In this document: one piece after another, positions 10,620 to 22,143 of the stretch
Numbering within the stretch: position 1 is the first letter of the stretch
Layout of the letters: every line of letters starts with the position of its first letter
Source of the DNA: Porphyra umbilicalis
Lineage: Eukaryota; Rhodophyta; Bangiophyceae; Bangiales; Bangiaceae
Assembly (NCBI GenBank): GCA_002049455.2
Contig: KV918788.1
Coordinates: forward strand, 124,001-188,000
Direction of reading: 5' to 3'
DNA length: 64,000 bases
Notes under the pieces: generated by a model
The model's input: only the letters and a program-made list of their open reading frames with translations
Told to the model about the DNA's origin: nothing
The model's database searches: none
Position numbers and translations under genes: made by a program

Positions 10620-11317
10620 GGCCACCGTCGCCCCCAACACTGGCGAGAGTTTCATGTTGATGCGCGATGCTCCCGTCCACGACGCACTCACAAGCCGGCC
10701 AAGCCGCGGGGCAGCGCGCGCCGTGTACCTCAACGCCGCCGCCGCCGCCTGGGGACGAAACATGGCAATCAATAGACAGAACCAAAAACCGGCAGCAGTC
10801 ATGCGAGCAGCCACGTGCATCACACCCGCGCCCAGTGTCAGTGTCATGTCAGTAACCACAACGGATCTCGGCACTTAGGGGGTGTCGGCAAACAGCACAG
10901 CAGATGCAGTCATCTCTGCAAGCTACCACTACCGGTGGAGGACCGCCCCGCCTGCACCCCCGTTTTCGGTCGTCGATTCGGCCACGCGGACGTCGGGCCG
11001 ATTGCCCTCACCCCTCTCTCCGCCCCCCACAAGAGGCACATACAATCTTGCGGTTGTACAGTCGCGTTAAGAACCTGCCACACACCTCTGTTGGACACGG
11101 GTACCGCGCCGTCACGCCATCTGAGTTGCGTCGCCGTACCGGCGACGTGCTTCGCTCCCGACCCAACGAGCCATCCGTCCACGCCACCGCTTCCATCTAT
11201 GGAGCAACGAAGAGGGATGGGGGGCGCCATGAGCTGCCCGAGCGCAAGGAAGAGGTACAGGCCACCGACAATGGTCAGATTTCATATCTATTCGCCGCCA
11301 CCACCGGCAGCCCGCCG
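10620..11317. other. No recognisable gene
   Basis: Mixed-composition DNA with short overlapping ORFs on both strands and no motif I can name. It leads into the Pro-rich minisatellite that follows. Confidence 0.35.
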
Positions 11318-11571
11318 TGTACCAACCCCCCCTCCCCCCCACCACCACCGCCAGCCCCCCCCCCCCCCACCACCACCGCCACCGCCGGCGACCGCGACCA
11401 CCGCCAGTCCCCTTCCCCGCCCACCACCACCGCCACCGCCGGCGACCGCGACCACCGCCAGCCCCCCCCCCTCCAACCACCATCGCCACCGCCAGCGACC
11501 GCGACCACCGCCAGCCCACCCCCCCCCCACCACCACCACCACCGCCAGCGACAGCGACCACCGCCAACTTA
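11318..11571. repeat. Proline/threonine-coding minisatellite, units of about 50 bp
   Basis: Four to five copies of a unit made of CACCACCACCGCCACCGCC, GGCGACCGCGACCACCGCCA and a C run. Runs of C differ in length between units, so frame shifts from unit to unit. Confidence 0.8.
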
Positions 11572-11628
11572 ATCATCCAAAGAAGCTCTCAACCTTTGAA
11601 AGTCATCATACCGGTGAGGGTGCACACA

Positions 11629-11678
11629 GGCGATTTTGGCCATTGTGACCAGTACAGCCGATAACTCGGCTGAATTGG
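11629..11678 (+). repeat. Dispersed repeat end with a CAGCCGA-n5-TCGGCTG palindrome
   Basis: GGCGATTTTGGCCATTGTGA followed by CCAGTACAGCCGATAACTCG matches, on the opposite strand, 32349-32400, and its palindromic part also matches 21195-21222. The shared 50 bp in separate places indicates the terminus of an unidentified mobile family. Confidence 0.5.
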
Positions 11679-12081
11679 TGGGGGCTGACAGTCAACTGAA
11701 TGTACGCTGACAAGCAGCCACAGCCAATCCTTAAGAACAACGTCAATCCTATTCGCCCGACTGAGTGGGCATCTCGTCACGACAGCCAATCGTTAGGATT
11801 TGCCAATCTCAACGATTGGCTGGGAGACGCCCTCATATTCGTTCGGTGGGTCTGTGCATGGTGCAGTGGCCCTCCGGAGGGCGTAGAATGAGGTCGCCGT
11901 CAGCTCTCAGGATTTCTAACTCCTCATTCTTTCAATAATCTGAAAAGAGAAGGCCTCTTTTAGACTTCAAGTCTCGCCACACCCCCGAAGTTCAGGCGAG
12001 GCCCGCATCGACGATGGGCTTCAACCCGCACCGTACGGATGGCTGGGATTGGACTTCTGATGAACATCGGAGACTGCAGTG

Positions 12082-12181
12082 TGAGGGGTCACACTATGAA
12101 GTGTCACACTGTGAAGGTTTGAGTGGTCACACTGTGAAGGGTCACGCTGTGAGGGGTGACACTGTACCGTGTGACCCCTCA
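12082..12181. mobile_element. 100-bp mini-element: 13-bp perfect inverted termini around a TCACACTGTGA array
   Basis: TGAGGGGTCACAC at the left end is exactly inverted at the right end. Between them TCACACTGTGA-like palindromes recur with CACTATGA, CACTGTGA, CACTGTGA and CGCTGTGA cores. One terminus (TGAGGGGTCACACTGTACC) recurs alone at about 21180. Non-coding. Confidence 0.65.
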
Positions 12182-12273
12182 ATTGCCCTGCGGTGGACCA
12201 AATGAAAGCCCTCCGCATGCGATTCATCAGCCGCGGAAGATCCCGATTCGTACTATTGTGCATGGACAGGCTG

Positions 12274-12408
12274 TACAGTGCGTTCTCGTTATAAGAGACA
12301 GCTGATTCGGCTCAATATGAAGAAAAATTGGCCCACACGGACTGGAATGGAAGACTCGCGATCCATATTCTTTTGTAAACGATTCTCTTAGAACGAGAAC
12401 GCACTGTA
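12274..12408. mobile_element. pogo/Tigger-like MITE, 131 bp, flanked by TA
   Basis: TA (12274-12275), then CAGTGCGTTCTCGTT; inverted at the right end as AACGAGAACGCACTG followed by TA (12407-12408). CAGTG...CACTG termini on a TA target are the hallmark of pogo-type Tc1/mariner elements, a group with two decayed transposase copies in this window. No coding capacity. The interior (GACAGCTGATTCGGCTCAAT) resembles sequence at about 36930-36950 on the opposite strand. Confidence 0.85.
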
Positions 12409-12915
12409 TTCCAGAAGGCTCAATCGTGCCACATCAATCGTACCAAGCCCTTGTCTAAATGATCCCTGATGAGTCAATTTCGCTTGACATCGCTGCTCTT
12501 GGCGGTGCTGTCCAACCCAACCCACCACGGTGGACCAATCACATTGCGTGTGAGGTCCACCGAAGCAATCCAGCTGGAGCTGTCCACGTGGCCACAATTG
12601 ACTTGGCCGTGGTCGCCTGTCGGGCCGGCTGCAACCGCTTTAATCTTGCGCACGCTGCGCCGTCACCAAACTTGGATGATCCAGTTAGGCTCGTCACGTG
12701 TCATCGTTGCCTTGCACAGATGCCTGTCGCCGCAGACAGTGTGGCACCACCCGCCGCATCTCCCCCCTCGAGCGGATTTCTGGAGCGTCTCACCTGCGCG
12801 CGACGCGGTTGTTTTCTAGAGTGCCCCTGTCAATGAGTATGTTCAATCCCACTGCAAACGTCTCGGCTGGCTTCAAAAAAAAAGGCAAAGAACGTTTTTC
12901 CCAGACCAGAATGCG
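12409..12915. other. Spacer before the Tigger-like pseudogene
   Basis: Short overlapping ORFs only. If the TAG ending the neighbouring transposase were read through, its frame would continue to a TGA at about 12797. Confidence 0.3.
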
Positions 12916-14548
12916 CTACTCGGTCTGCGACTCTGCATCAATCACAGAAAAAACTGAGGCTGGGCTTCTCTCCTCACCCAACCAATGCGCAATCAAGCTC
13001 AGTGCATCGGGGTGTGCACCCGACACCAAGAGTTCCCCACCGGCGTCGCTTCCCGCTTGGCAGTAGATCCCACCGCCTTTGGGCCCGAGGCTGCGACCCC
13101 TGGCGAGCATCCCCACAATCTCCCGGGAAGCATCGTCAACAGGCACCGCCGCCGGTTCTGTCGCCGCCGGCACCGCCGCGTCCAGGCGGGCCTTACTTTT
13201 TGCATGCACGTCAGGGGGTGTACAGCTTGCCCGGAGCCAGCAGCGCATAGTAGCTGTCGGCGTCACTGTATCAATGGCAGCCTTGACCAATCGAATTGCG
13301 TCGAGAACGTGAGGGCTGGGACCCTCTGCCATGCCCAGGGAGCCCGCTCTTGCCCGAGCCTCGCGCGCCTTGCGTGCCTCTTGTTTAGCCGCACTTTCGT
13401 CAAACTGGTCGTCAAACGCGGTAAGCATGCCAAGCATCATTCCCCGCCGGTAGGTGGTCTTAGTCGCATTGATGTCACCTTGGTCGCAGGGCTGGAATCG
13501 TGCCGTCACATTCGGTGGTAGCAAATCAATGTCGAAGCGGTTATCTGTCGCCGACGCATCGTGCCCCGACGTGTTGTCCATGATGAGGAAGCCGTGCCGG
13601 GACGTAAACGCGCCCCAATCTTTGCTCAGGTCCGCCAGCCATTTCGCGTAGACGGTGGAATCCATCCAACCCTTTTTCTGAGAGTCGTAGCGCACAGGTA
13701 GGTCGGTTTGGCAGCGAAAGCACACAGGTTTACCCACATTGTGAATAACCGCAATGGACTTAAGCGTGCCGGTAGCGTTCACGCAGATGACAAGCGTGAC
13801 TCGCGCTTTGGATCGTTGTAGTTCAGTCCCGCGCGTCTCCCTGGCGTCGCACTCTAGCACGTAGGAGCAGGTAGGCGCTAGCTGGTAAAACAAAGCAGCC
13901 TCATCTTTAATCAAGATACACTCGGGGTCCAAACCAACCATCTTCTGCTTAAGTTTGGCCATCCTCCGCTCTCCCTCCACCAAGTCAATCCAACCCCCCG
14001 ACCCATGCAAATGTACGCTCCGTATGGAGTGTTGCATAACCCGCCGATCAACGAACGCATTTGATGCGGAGAACGACGCCGCTGGGTAGTGTAGACGAGC
14101 CAGCTGGCTCGCCTTGACTTAAGGGGCGATGCGTGAGATGGGCATCGTCTTGCGCCCCATCGACTGGATCCGCATAAACACCTCGTAAAGTAGTTTATCG
14201 ATTAGCGGGAACCTGCAAACTTGCACGCAGTGGGCACGGAGGGGCCCACCGCGGGCGGCCCGCATCCCATGTCTTGCTCCGTCCTGTCCACACGCCGAAT
14301 ATTGCCCGCTTGGTCACGCCGTCCCGCAGCGCTAGCGTCTCGAGACTCACCGTCCATCGTGGTGGAATGAGACAACAAGTTGGCCGGGCGAGACGCGGCA
14401 CGGGGGCGACGCGAGCAAGGCAGGGAAGAACGATCGACGGCGACCGCAGGTGCTCGTCATGTGGAGCTACGGCCCTTGGCAGACGGCTGAGCGTGAGGAC
14501 AGGGCATTCGTGGCGGTCAGCGGTGATCGTCGGGAAAGTGGGGCGCAT
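12916..14548 (-). pseudogene. Tigger/pogo-type (CENP-B-like) transposase A, one frameshift and one stop
   Basis: Domain order is that of Tigger/jerky transposases. An N-terminal psq-type helix-turn-helix (LALRDGVTKRAIFGVW) lies in one frame near 14340-14260. A CENP-B-type second DNA-binding region (FPLIDKLLYEVFMRI ... SFSASNAFVDRRV) follows in the next frame at about 14210-14040. Then comes the DDD nuclease: IKDEAALFYQ, FLIMDNTSGH, LLPPNVTARFQPCDQGDI. All three catalytic aspartates are kept. The damage is one frameshift near 14215 and a TAA at 14119-14121 between the two halves of the second DNA-binding domain. The longest intact piece (ATG at 14037, 373 aa) is essentially the catalytic domain plus tail and ends in TAG. 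No convincing terminal repeats were found. Confidence 0.85.
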
Positions 14549-16174
14549 ACTAGACGTGTATTAAGACGCGTACTAGGCTAAACTTTATGTACTACAGGCC
14601 CGATTGCCTTACTGCCATCAATTCGGAGCGGCGGCCGTGGAAGGGGGAGCAAACGCACGTCATCTGGGGGGGGGGGGTCCAGGACGTGGGCTATAAGTCC
14701 CACGTGCTGGCCCCGTGGGGTGTACCAGGTACATCGGGCCAGATTCGTGGGCTTGTAGCTCCTGCTGAAGCAGGCTACAAGTGACGCGCACACAGGAAAT
14801 CGGGTGTTTCGTCGTCGTTTCGCAGCGTGCCAGGGCCGGTCAGGACGGTTTGTCACACATCAATCTGTGTCGGGCGTCCCTGGACTTCCAGAAGCCACCA
14901 GCGTTCAGCTCGTATCAAAACGAGCAACGAAGGTGGATACCGGTCAAATTTCCGTTCGAAAAGCTATCGTTACCCAATCAGATACGTGTACACAGTTTGA
15001 TGACGCAGCATTGCTATCGAGAGCTGACAGGGAGGCTATCGCTGTGTTTTATTGAACGCATCACGTACTGTATGAGTCGCAAGCGACAGCGCGCTGCTGC
15101 ACACTGAGTCGAAAGAGGCTGGGCGGACCGCGCACAATGTGCCCTCTCGGTGCGTCTGAGAGGGTCGAAAAACAGTGCGCTCGCCTCACAAGAGCCAACG
15201 TGACCGCGAAGGCGGCGTCTCTGAGGCTTTGCCACAGGTCGTCGAGTCGGATCGAGACCGACGTCCTCGCCCACACTCCTGGCGTCGTCCGACGCCCCGC
15301 CGGCGTCGCCGTCGTTCGCCACCCCGTCGATCCGTCTCCGATCTGCCGCAGGCTCCTCGGTACGTGCCGTGAGACGGATGCTTTGTCGTTCAGCTGCTCA
15401 GAGTGAAGCAATTCAGTGGTGTGCTGTACCTGCGTACTTGGTGGGTGCCGGTGCGGGTCTCACGGACGTACTGGGTTTTTGTATCATTGTACTGACCCAC
15501 GTCCCGCGTTTCCGTGTTCCTCGTCGATCTCTTTGCTTCTCGTGATTGGCTACATGTTTGTGGGTCTCGCGGAGGTACTGAGTTTTTGTGTCATTGTACT
15601 GACGCACGTCTCGCGTTTCCGTGTTGCTCGTCGATCTCTTTGCTTCTCGTGATTGACTGCGTGTCTATCTCTTTCCGGCTTTTCTGCGTTCGACGCTGGT
15701 CTACTCGTTTCTATTTCATTGACGCGCTCAGCAGGGCACGCGGGGGTCCAGCATGCGATCAAGCCGGGGCGGTGTGACCTGTGCTTTAGTTTTTATTCTT
15801 GGGCCGTTTTTCTGGCCGGGACTCTGCTGGACATGTTATGTAGTGTTCGCAGAGGAATCGCAGCCAAAGAATAAACGCATGAGACGAGGCATTGACGGCC
15901 TCCCTGCAGAACAACAAACAGCGTCTCGACAGCCCGCATGGGAAGTGTGATTGATCGCCGTTTGTAGGTGCCGCGTGACGCTTCTTGATCGTGGGATGTC
16001 CTGCGAGCTCTACGTGTCCCCACCCAGCGCCGGAAAGACCCGCGCGTACGCGATGTCTGAGCAGTGTCGGTGCCGTGGAGTGGCAACCAGGCGCGTCGTG
16101 GGCGCAGTGTATTCCTATACTGGGCGCGTGCAGAGGAGCGCCGCGGTCTAAAACGCGAATATCGTTTCTATACT
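14549..16174. other. No recognisable gene; contains a tandem duplication
   Basis: Mixed sequence with short ORFs on both strands. The only clear structure is the 107-bp tandem pair at 15451-15664. Confidence 0.35.
15451..15664. repeat. 107-bp tandem duplication
   Basis: Two adjacent units, each with GGGTCTC, a stretch reading GGTTTTTGT or AGTTTTTGT, TCATTGTACTGAC, CGCGTTTCCGTGTT and CTCGTCGATCTCTTTGCTTC. They differ at scattered bases, so the duplication is not fresh. Confidence 0.85.
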
Positions 16175-16888
16175 ATTCCAGGCACGTGCGTGCAATGCCC
16201 TGACCTTCAGGGCGGTGGCGCGCTCGGCGACGCATTGACACCGGGCACGCCGGCCGGCTCTATGGCCGCGAGCGCGCACGGGGGCACGTACAGCCACGTT
16301 GCCGTGGTGGGGGGGGCGTCGGGCGGGGAAAGAGGTGCCGCCTCCGCCACCGCAGCGGCGGCGGCCCGCCGGCGTCGCGCGGCGCCCACGGGCGAGGCCG
16401 TCACTCCACCTCGCAGCGCACCTGCGCACGGCGGGCAGGGCGGCCGACACGGCGCACGGACGGGCGGGTGGGACTGATCGCCGCGCGACGAGGCGCCTGT
16501 AACCGCGCCGCTTGATGGCGTCAGCAACCGCCGACGCGCCGCCGCAACAGAAGACGGCGCGCAGGCACGATCACCCGCGGGTCATCGTGGGCGCGTCAAG
16601 CCCCGGAAGTCGCTGCGCGCGGTCACCGCGCGCAACTCGGGGCGGTAGAGGGGGCACTGGGGCAGGCGCCGTCCGGGCCCAGTGACCCCTGTGGCAGGAC
16701 AGTCCTTCTCAGCCACGTAACTTCATTCGCTTTTAGCGTCATCGCGACCCTTCCAACACTGACACGCCCTCAGATCCCTGACGACACGAATGCAGACTGC
16801 CACCTCTGAAACGGAGAGCAAGTCCCTTGATCTAAGTATATGTGTGCATCACTACACTTTGAGAGCACCCTGTCCTAAAGGCCAGGGA
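16175..16888 (-). repeat. Repeat X, copy 1 (inverted relative to copy 2)
   Basis: A 714-bp member of a three-copy family (others 17659-18362 and 59652-61315). One end reads CCCTGGCCTTTAGGACAGGG, and the other carries CCCTGGCCTTCAGGGCGG in opposite orientation about 20 bp inside ATTCCAGGC, so the ends are partly inverted repeats. The interior is GC-rich with a conserved GTGTAGTGATGCACACAT stretch. Non-coding as far as I can see; with copy 2 it forms a large inverted repeat with a 770-bp spacer. Confidence 0.8.
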
Positions 16889-17206
16889 ATATCGGAAAAT
16901 TTGCAGTGTGGAGGGGGGTCGAATATGCCCTAGTACATGCCATTTCAGCCTGGACTTGCCGCGTTTGGAGGCAGTTCGAAAACTGTGGGTACCGGCGCCA
17001 GTACAGAAAATCAGCATGCGCCCCACTTTGCAGACGATGTCAGGGCAGTCCCAGAATGGATAATATCAGGAAGATTCCAATACTTCAAGTACAGAAAGCC
17101 TTCCTTTGAGGTGATTTGACCTTGTAAACCTAAGGGTTTTGAAGTGGATAAATGTAGCACTTTTTCTGCATAGTTGGGGGCTACATAAATGGACCCTCCC
17201 CTCAGT
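16889..17206. other. Spacer between repeat X copy 1 and the hAT composite
   Basis: No gene. It ends in CCCTCAGT (17199-17206), the left target duplication of the next element. Confidence 0.5.
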
Positions 17207-17658
17207 TAGGGTTGGGAAGATCACCCGGGGCGCTATTGAGGGGCGTTTTTTTAAGGCGCTGTTAGGGCGCTGTTAGGGCGCTGTTAACGCCCCGCGCCCC
17301 TTGACGCTGAGGCGCGGATAGGGCGCGCATAGAGCATGGATAATTCCACTATTAAACTTGATGATTGCCTGGTGCCCAGCACGCAGCTCCGGGTGATGGA
17401 GCTGGGAGTGGAACACGTTGTCAAGGGGCCACAGCCTCTACAGGGGATCCGACGGGGGATGGCGGTGCCCACCGCTAACGTCGCGTCTCGCAGCGCAAGG
17501 CCATGGGGCTGGGTGACTTCTTTGACGGGGTGTGGTACCTTGCGGCAGGACAGCGTCGGTATGGTGAAGGGTGATGTTGCAGGCGTGGTGGTGGTTGGGC
17601 TTGAATGTGAAGGAAGCAAAGACTGACGGGGAATCGGCAGGAGCGACCCCAGACTGTC

Positions 17659-18362
17659 ATTCCCTGGCCTTTAGGACAGGGTGCTCTCAAAGTGTAGTGA
17701 TGCACACATGTATTTAGATATCGGGACTTGATATCCGTTTCAGAGGTGGCAGTCTGCATTCGTGTCCTCAGGGATCTGAGGGCGTGTCAGCGTTGTAAGG
17801 GTCGCTATGACGCTAAAAAGCGAATAGAGTTACGTGGCTGAGAAGGACTCTCCTGCCACAAGGGTCACAGGGCCCGGACGGTGTCTGCCCCTCTGCCCCC
17901 CCCCACCGCCCCAAGTTGCGCGCGGCGACCGCACGCAGCGACTTCCGGTGCTCGACGCGCCCACGATGACCCGCAGGTGATCGTGCCTGCGCGCCGTCTT
18001 ATGTTGCAACGGCGCGTCGGCGGTTGCTAACGCCTCCTAGCGGCGCGGTTCGAGGCGCCCCATCGCGCGGCGATCAGTCCCGGTCGCCCAACCGTGCGCC
18101 GTGTCGGCCGCCCTGCCCGCCGTGCGCAGGTGCGCTGCGCCGCGGAGTGACGGCTCCTCCTGTGGGCGTCGCGCGACGCCGCTGCGGTGGCGGCGGCGGC
18201 ACCCCTTTCTTCGCCCCACATTCTCCCCGCCACGGCAGCGTGGCTGTACGTGCCCCCGTGCGCGCTCGCGGCTATGGAGGCGGCCGGCGTGCCCGGTGTC
18301 GATGCGTCGCCGAGCGCGCCACCGCCCTGAAGGCCAGGGTATTGCACGCACGCGCCTGGAAT
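17659..18362 (+). repeat. Repeat X, copy 2
   Basis: A 704-bp relative of 16175-16888 in the opposite orientation, inside the hAT composite. It begins ATTCCCTGGCCTTTAGGACA and ends GGCCAGGGTATTGCACGCAC plus CGCGCCTGGAAT. Only the flanks and scattered substitutions differ between copies. Confidence 0.8.
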
Positions 18363-18507
18363 CATTAGATAGACAATTTGATGAACTGGCGGCTGTGATC
18401 ACAGAATAATCACGGAACAATAGGGTGCTACCAGTACTAAATCAGTCTTTATGGGTGCTACTTGGGGCGATTTGGGGGCGTCGTCAGCCTTCAGAAGGGC
18501 ACTGTTG

Positions 18508-20432
18508 GAGCGTCTCCACCAATGAATCCAAACACCCAAACGCCTAAACGTGGCACGGTTTTGCCAAACGGGCATTGGTGGCTGGGATGCGATCCAAAAC
18601 TATGGTGCGTGTCCCAAAAATGAGACATGGCGGTTTTTTCTTTTTTTCTCGGCCCACCGGCCTTCTGCAACGGTCCGATAATGTAATGTGACCCACTCGG
18701 TCCCACTGTGCTTCCAGAACAGCCCCTGCGCAGTGGGGCTTAGACCGTGTACCTTACGGATCTGCTGATTCCGTGTTGCAGGCTGTTGCAGGATCTCCAC
18801 AGTCTGCCAAATGGCTGCAGGTCGGGCCATTTTGTGCTGGCAGCCTGCTGGCTCAACAGATATCTGGCAGATCGGCACGCATGTTTTCTGCTCTTTCGCT
18901 GCTTGTCTGCAACATCCAAAGGCTGAGACGATGCTCAGCTCGTGCTGTTCTTCTGCTGTACGCTAGTATAACTCCTAGCAGGCGCGGAGTTATCTCGCTT
19001 CCACCAATAGGAAGCCGTTATCGTCATTCTGCAGCAGACTTGATGCTGAAGACATGCGCTGCAAGTACAGCCCAGTTGCAGGTTTCCACAGACCCGGCAC
19101 AGAAAATGTGCGCTGCAACAGGGGTCCGGCAGCGACCTGCAACATTTTACCAGCAGATTTCCTGCAGGTCCAAAACAATAAAGGCTTATCGTGGGCAGAA
19201 AAAAACTGGGGATCACGCTGGAACTTTTTGGCACAAGATCCACGCACCGTCACGGTGCTTTCCATGAAAGAAAAGCACCGGTCCTCCGTTTTTTTTTGCA
19301 TAAATGCACGACAATGAGCTGCTCCGCAGATCTCTGCTGCAGGAAATCATGCTGCTCGTGGCTCACGCGGCCACTTTTCCAGACCTGCAAGCAGTCTGCA
19401 ACACGCCATTGCAGAGGATTCGCAGATCTGTAAGGTACACGGTCTAAGCCCCACTGCGCTGACAGTGTTATCAGAGGCGGCACATCCTGACGTGTCATGG
19501 CGGAAAGTGTCATTCATTGCAACTTCGACAGGTGACGATGACGCGGCCCAATCAAATGCACAGATACTAGAGCAGGCATGTACTGACAATTTGAGCACGA
19601 TAAAAGGGCACGACCTTACCAATAAAAACGTGAAAAAGACCTTCATGTAGCCCCCTGTGAAGAAAACACGATTTGGGAAACCCCTCTTCGAAGCTCCAGT
19701 CAGCACATGAGCTGTGGCGTTGCAAACCTGTAACCCCAAGAACCTGAAAACGACTGGCTCCAAGATCGGTGCCATCTGAGAGGTCCACAGAACATGGCCC
19801 ACAGGCGGGTATTAAGGAGTTGTCAGCCAAGCACGCGTCGGGAGAGGCTCTTTCCATGGAGGCCAGTCGAGAATTTTCTCGTAACCCGCGCCGCCTGCCC
19901 CCGTGCAGTGATGTGTCAGTCCTTCAGAAAACGCGCATGTCTCATTTTTGGGACACGCACCATAGCGTGTGACTGTCCAAAAATAGACCATTCTCGCATA
20001 TTCTAGTCGCCTAATCGACCTCGTGTCCATGACATGCGATTGCTCTAGTTTTGGATCTTCAACGGCAGGGCCAGTCCAAACGGGCCCGTTTGGAGGCGGG
20101 CCACTCCAAACAAACCTGTTTGGATGCTCCCCCAACCGTTTGGCCATCCCCTGGTTCCATTTTGAGCCAACCTACGCCAATGGAAAGCGTGACCCGTGGC
20201 ATGCAAACAGTGATATGGCGATCGGCCATCCACCGAGATTCTTTGTCGGGCATTCGTGGATGGTCTGTCGGCCACAAAAGAGGCCCACCCATAGTGAGCA
20301 TCCAGGGGAGCCCAAGATTGAGACGTGACCTTCTTTGTTTTGGATCGACGTTTGGAGAGCCAGTGACAGGGCCACACGTTGGGCACTTGTGACGTTTGGT
20401 TTTGGCTTTTGGCTCCATTAGGGGAGACGCTC
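18508..20432. mobile_element. Element Y, copy b (Harbinger-like ends), split by element E1
   Basis: The left terminus GAGCGTCTCCACCAATG and right terminus (inverted) GAGCGTCTCCCCTAATGG are inverted repeats. With E1 removed, the body matches Y copy a at 59122-61488, which lacks E1. The possible 3-bp target duplication is TTG/TTA, one mismatch. GAGCrTCTCC-type ends with 3-bp targets are typical of PIF/Harbinger MITEs; no transposase is present. Confidence 0.7.
18603..19962. mobile_element. Element E1, 1.36 kb, TA-flanked inverted-repeat element
   Basis: Ends are TGGTGCGTGTCCCAAAAATG and its inverse, flanked by TA (18601-18602, 19963-19964). The uninterrupted site exists in Y copy a (CCAAAACTAGGGTGTGAC, TA at 59224), so the TA duplication is confirmed by an empty site. 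The TA target suggests Tc1/mariner. No transposase domain is visible; the interior has only short ORFs. Confidence 0.85.
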
Positions 20433-20486
20433 TTAGGGCGCCAATAGGGCGAGGTTACGCCCCACCCCCCTCACGTAGGGGCGCTA

Positions 20487-21122
20487 TGGTGCGTGTCCCA
20501 AAAATGAGACATGCGCGTTTTCTGAAGGACTGACACATCACTGTACGGGTGCAGGCGGCGTGGGGTACGAGAAAATTCTCGACTGGCCTCCATGGAAAGA
20601 GCCTCTCCCGACGCGTGCTTGGCTGACAACTCCTTATTACCCGCCTGTGAGCACTGTTCTGTGGACCTGTGAGATAGCCCCAATCTTGGTGCCAGTCTTT
20701 TTCAGGTTCTTGGCGTTACAGGTTTGCAACGCCAAAGCTCATGTGCTAACTGGAGCTTCGATGAGGGGTGTCCCAAATCGTGTTTTCCTCACAGGCGGCT
20801 ACGTACATGGGGGTCTTTTTCACGTTTTTCTTGGTATGTAAGGTGGTGCCCTTTTCTTCGTGCAAAAATTGTCAGCACATGCCTGCTCTAGTATCTGTGC
20901 ATTTGATTGGGCCGCGTCATCGTCACCTGTCGAAGTTGCCATGAATGACACTTTCCGCCATGACACGTGAGGATGTGCCGCCTCTGCTAACACCGTCAGG
21001 GGCTGTTCTGGAAGCCCAGTGGGACCGAGTGGGTCACATTATATTATCGGACCGTTGCAGAAGGCCAGTGGGCCGAGAAAAAAAGAAAAAACCGCCATGT
21101 CTCATTTTTGGGACACGCACCA
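20487..21122. mobile_element. Element E2, 636-bp internally deleted relative of E1
   Basis: Same ends as E1 (TGGTGCGTGTCCCAAAAATG), TA on both sides (20485-20486, 21123-21124). It lies inverted relative to E1 and keeps both outer parts (the 19470-19960 half of E1 and about 130 bp of the other) but lacks the middle. It sits within the right end of the hAT composite. Confidence 0.85.
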
Positions 21123-21141
21123 TACTGCGAACCCTACCCTC

Positions 21142-21163
21142 AGTTGTTCCGATCGGAACAACT
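21142..21163. repeat. Perfect 22-bp palindrome beside the hAT insertion
   Basis: The half-site AGTTGTTCCGA is followed directly by its complement. It overlaps the right target duplication and may be the feature targeted, or a site for a dimeric protein. Confidence 0.8.
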
Positions 21164-21198
21164 GCGGGACGGTCAAGTGAGGGGTCACACTGTACCAG

Positions 21199-22108
21199 TA
21201 CAGCCGAGTGCCTCGGCTGGATTTTTTATCGTCTTTCCCGCCGTCCCCACCGCACAAGCAGAGGCGATGCGCGACTGCGCGAGCCAGGGCAATGGCGCTC
21301 CCCGTGACGACAGCGCAGCCGCCGTCACCCCGCGTGCGCCCTCGCCCAGAAAAGGCCCCACGGATCCCTCCGCGTACAGCGCCGGCGCCCCCCCACCGAC
21401 CCGACGCCAGGGGCGCTGACAGCGGCGGCGGGCGGCTCGCCCGCCGTCGGGCCCGTCGAGGTGCCCCCCGACGCGCCGCCGCCGCGAGCGCAACCGACCG
21501 CCCGTGGGGGCGCGGCGGTGGGGACCGCCGCCACCGCCGCTGCCCCCCCGCCCCGCCGTGCACGTGCGCGCCGCCCCGTCGGCCGACTGACGCGGGGCGG
21601 GCGTCGCGCCCGCCGCGTGTCGGGGTCGGGTCCCCACCGCCGCCGCCGCTCCCGCCGCCGCCGGCCCCCGTGGCCGTGCCGACGCTGCGCGTGCCGCCGC
21701 CCGCCGAGGGGTACCGACGCGACGTGGCGCGACGCGGCGCCCCGCCGGCGGGTGTGCGGCGACGGCGGGCCGTCCCCTTCCCCGCCCCCCCTCCCCCCCC
21801 CCCCTTCCCCCTCTGCTGTGGCCCTTTGGGCACGGCGACGTGGAACCGTTGGCCGTCGGGCTCGACGGCACGACCTCTGCGGCGACGGCGACGCGCGGGC
21901 GCCCGCTGGGGGCGGACGGCGCGCGCGCCGCCGCGGACCCCGTCGCGGCCGCCGCCCCCGTCTGGTGGGGGCCAACGTGCCGACCGGGCCGGCCGCGTCG
22001 GCCGTAGCGGTGGCGGACACCGTCGGTGCCGCCCGGCCGCCCGCTGGCGGCGCCGACGCACCCGCGCGGGGCGGGTGGGGGGGCGGCCGCCTCTGGATGG
22101 ACGCAGCT

Positions 22109-22143
<35 letters not shown>

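Larger units (their letters stand above)
17207..21136. mobile_element. hAT-like composite element, 3.93 kb, perfect 8-bp target duplication
   Basis: The left end is TAGGGTTGGGAAGATCACCC and the right end is CGAACCCTA, so both termini carry TAGGGTT in inverted orientation, the hAT-type start. CCCTCAGT is present immediately outside both ends (17199-17206 and 21137-21144). The element's own sequence is only about 0.6 kb (17207-17658 plus short pieces); the rest is later insertions: repeat X copy 2, a Y element with element E1 inside it, and element E2. No hAT transposase domain is visible, so it is a non-autonomous element. Confidence 0.85.
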
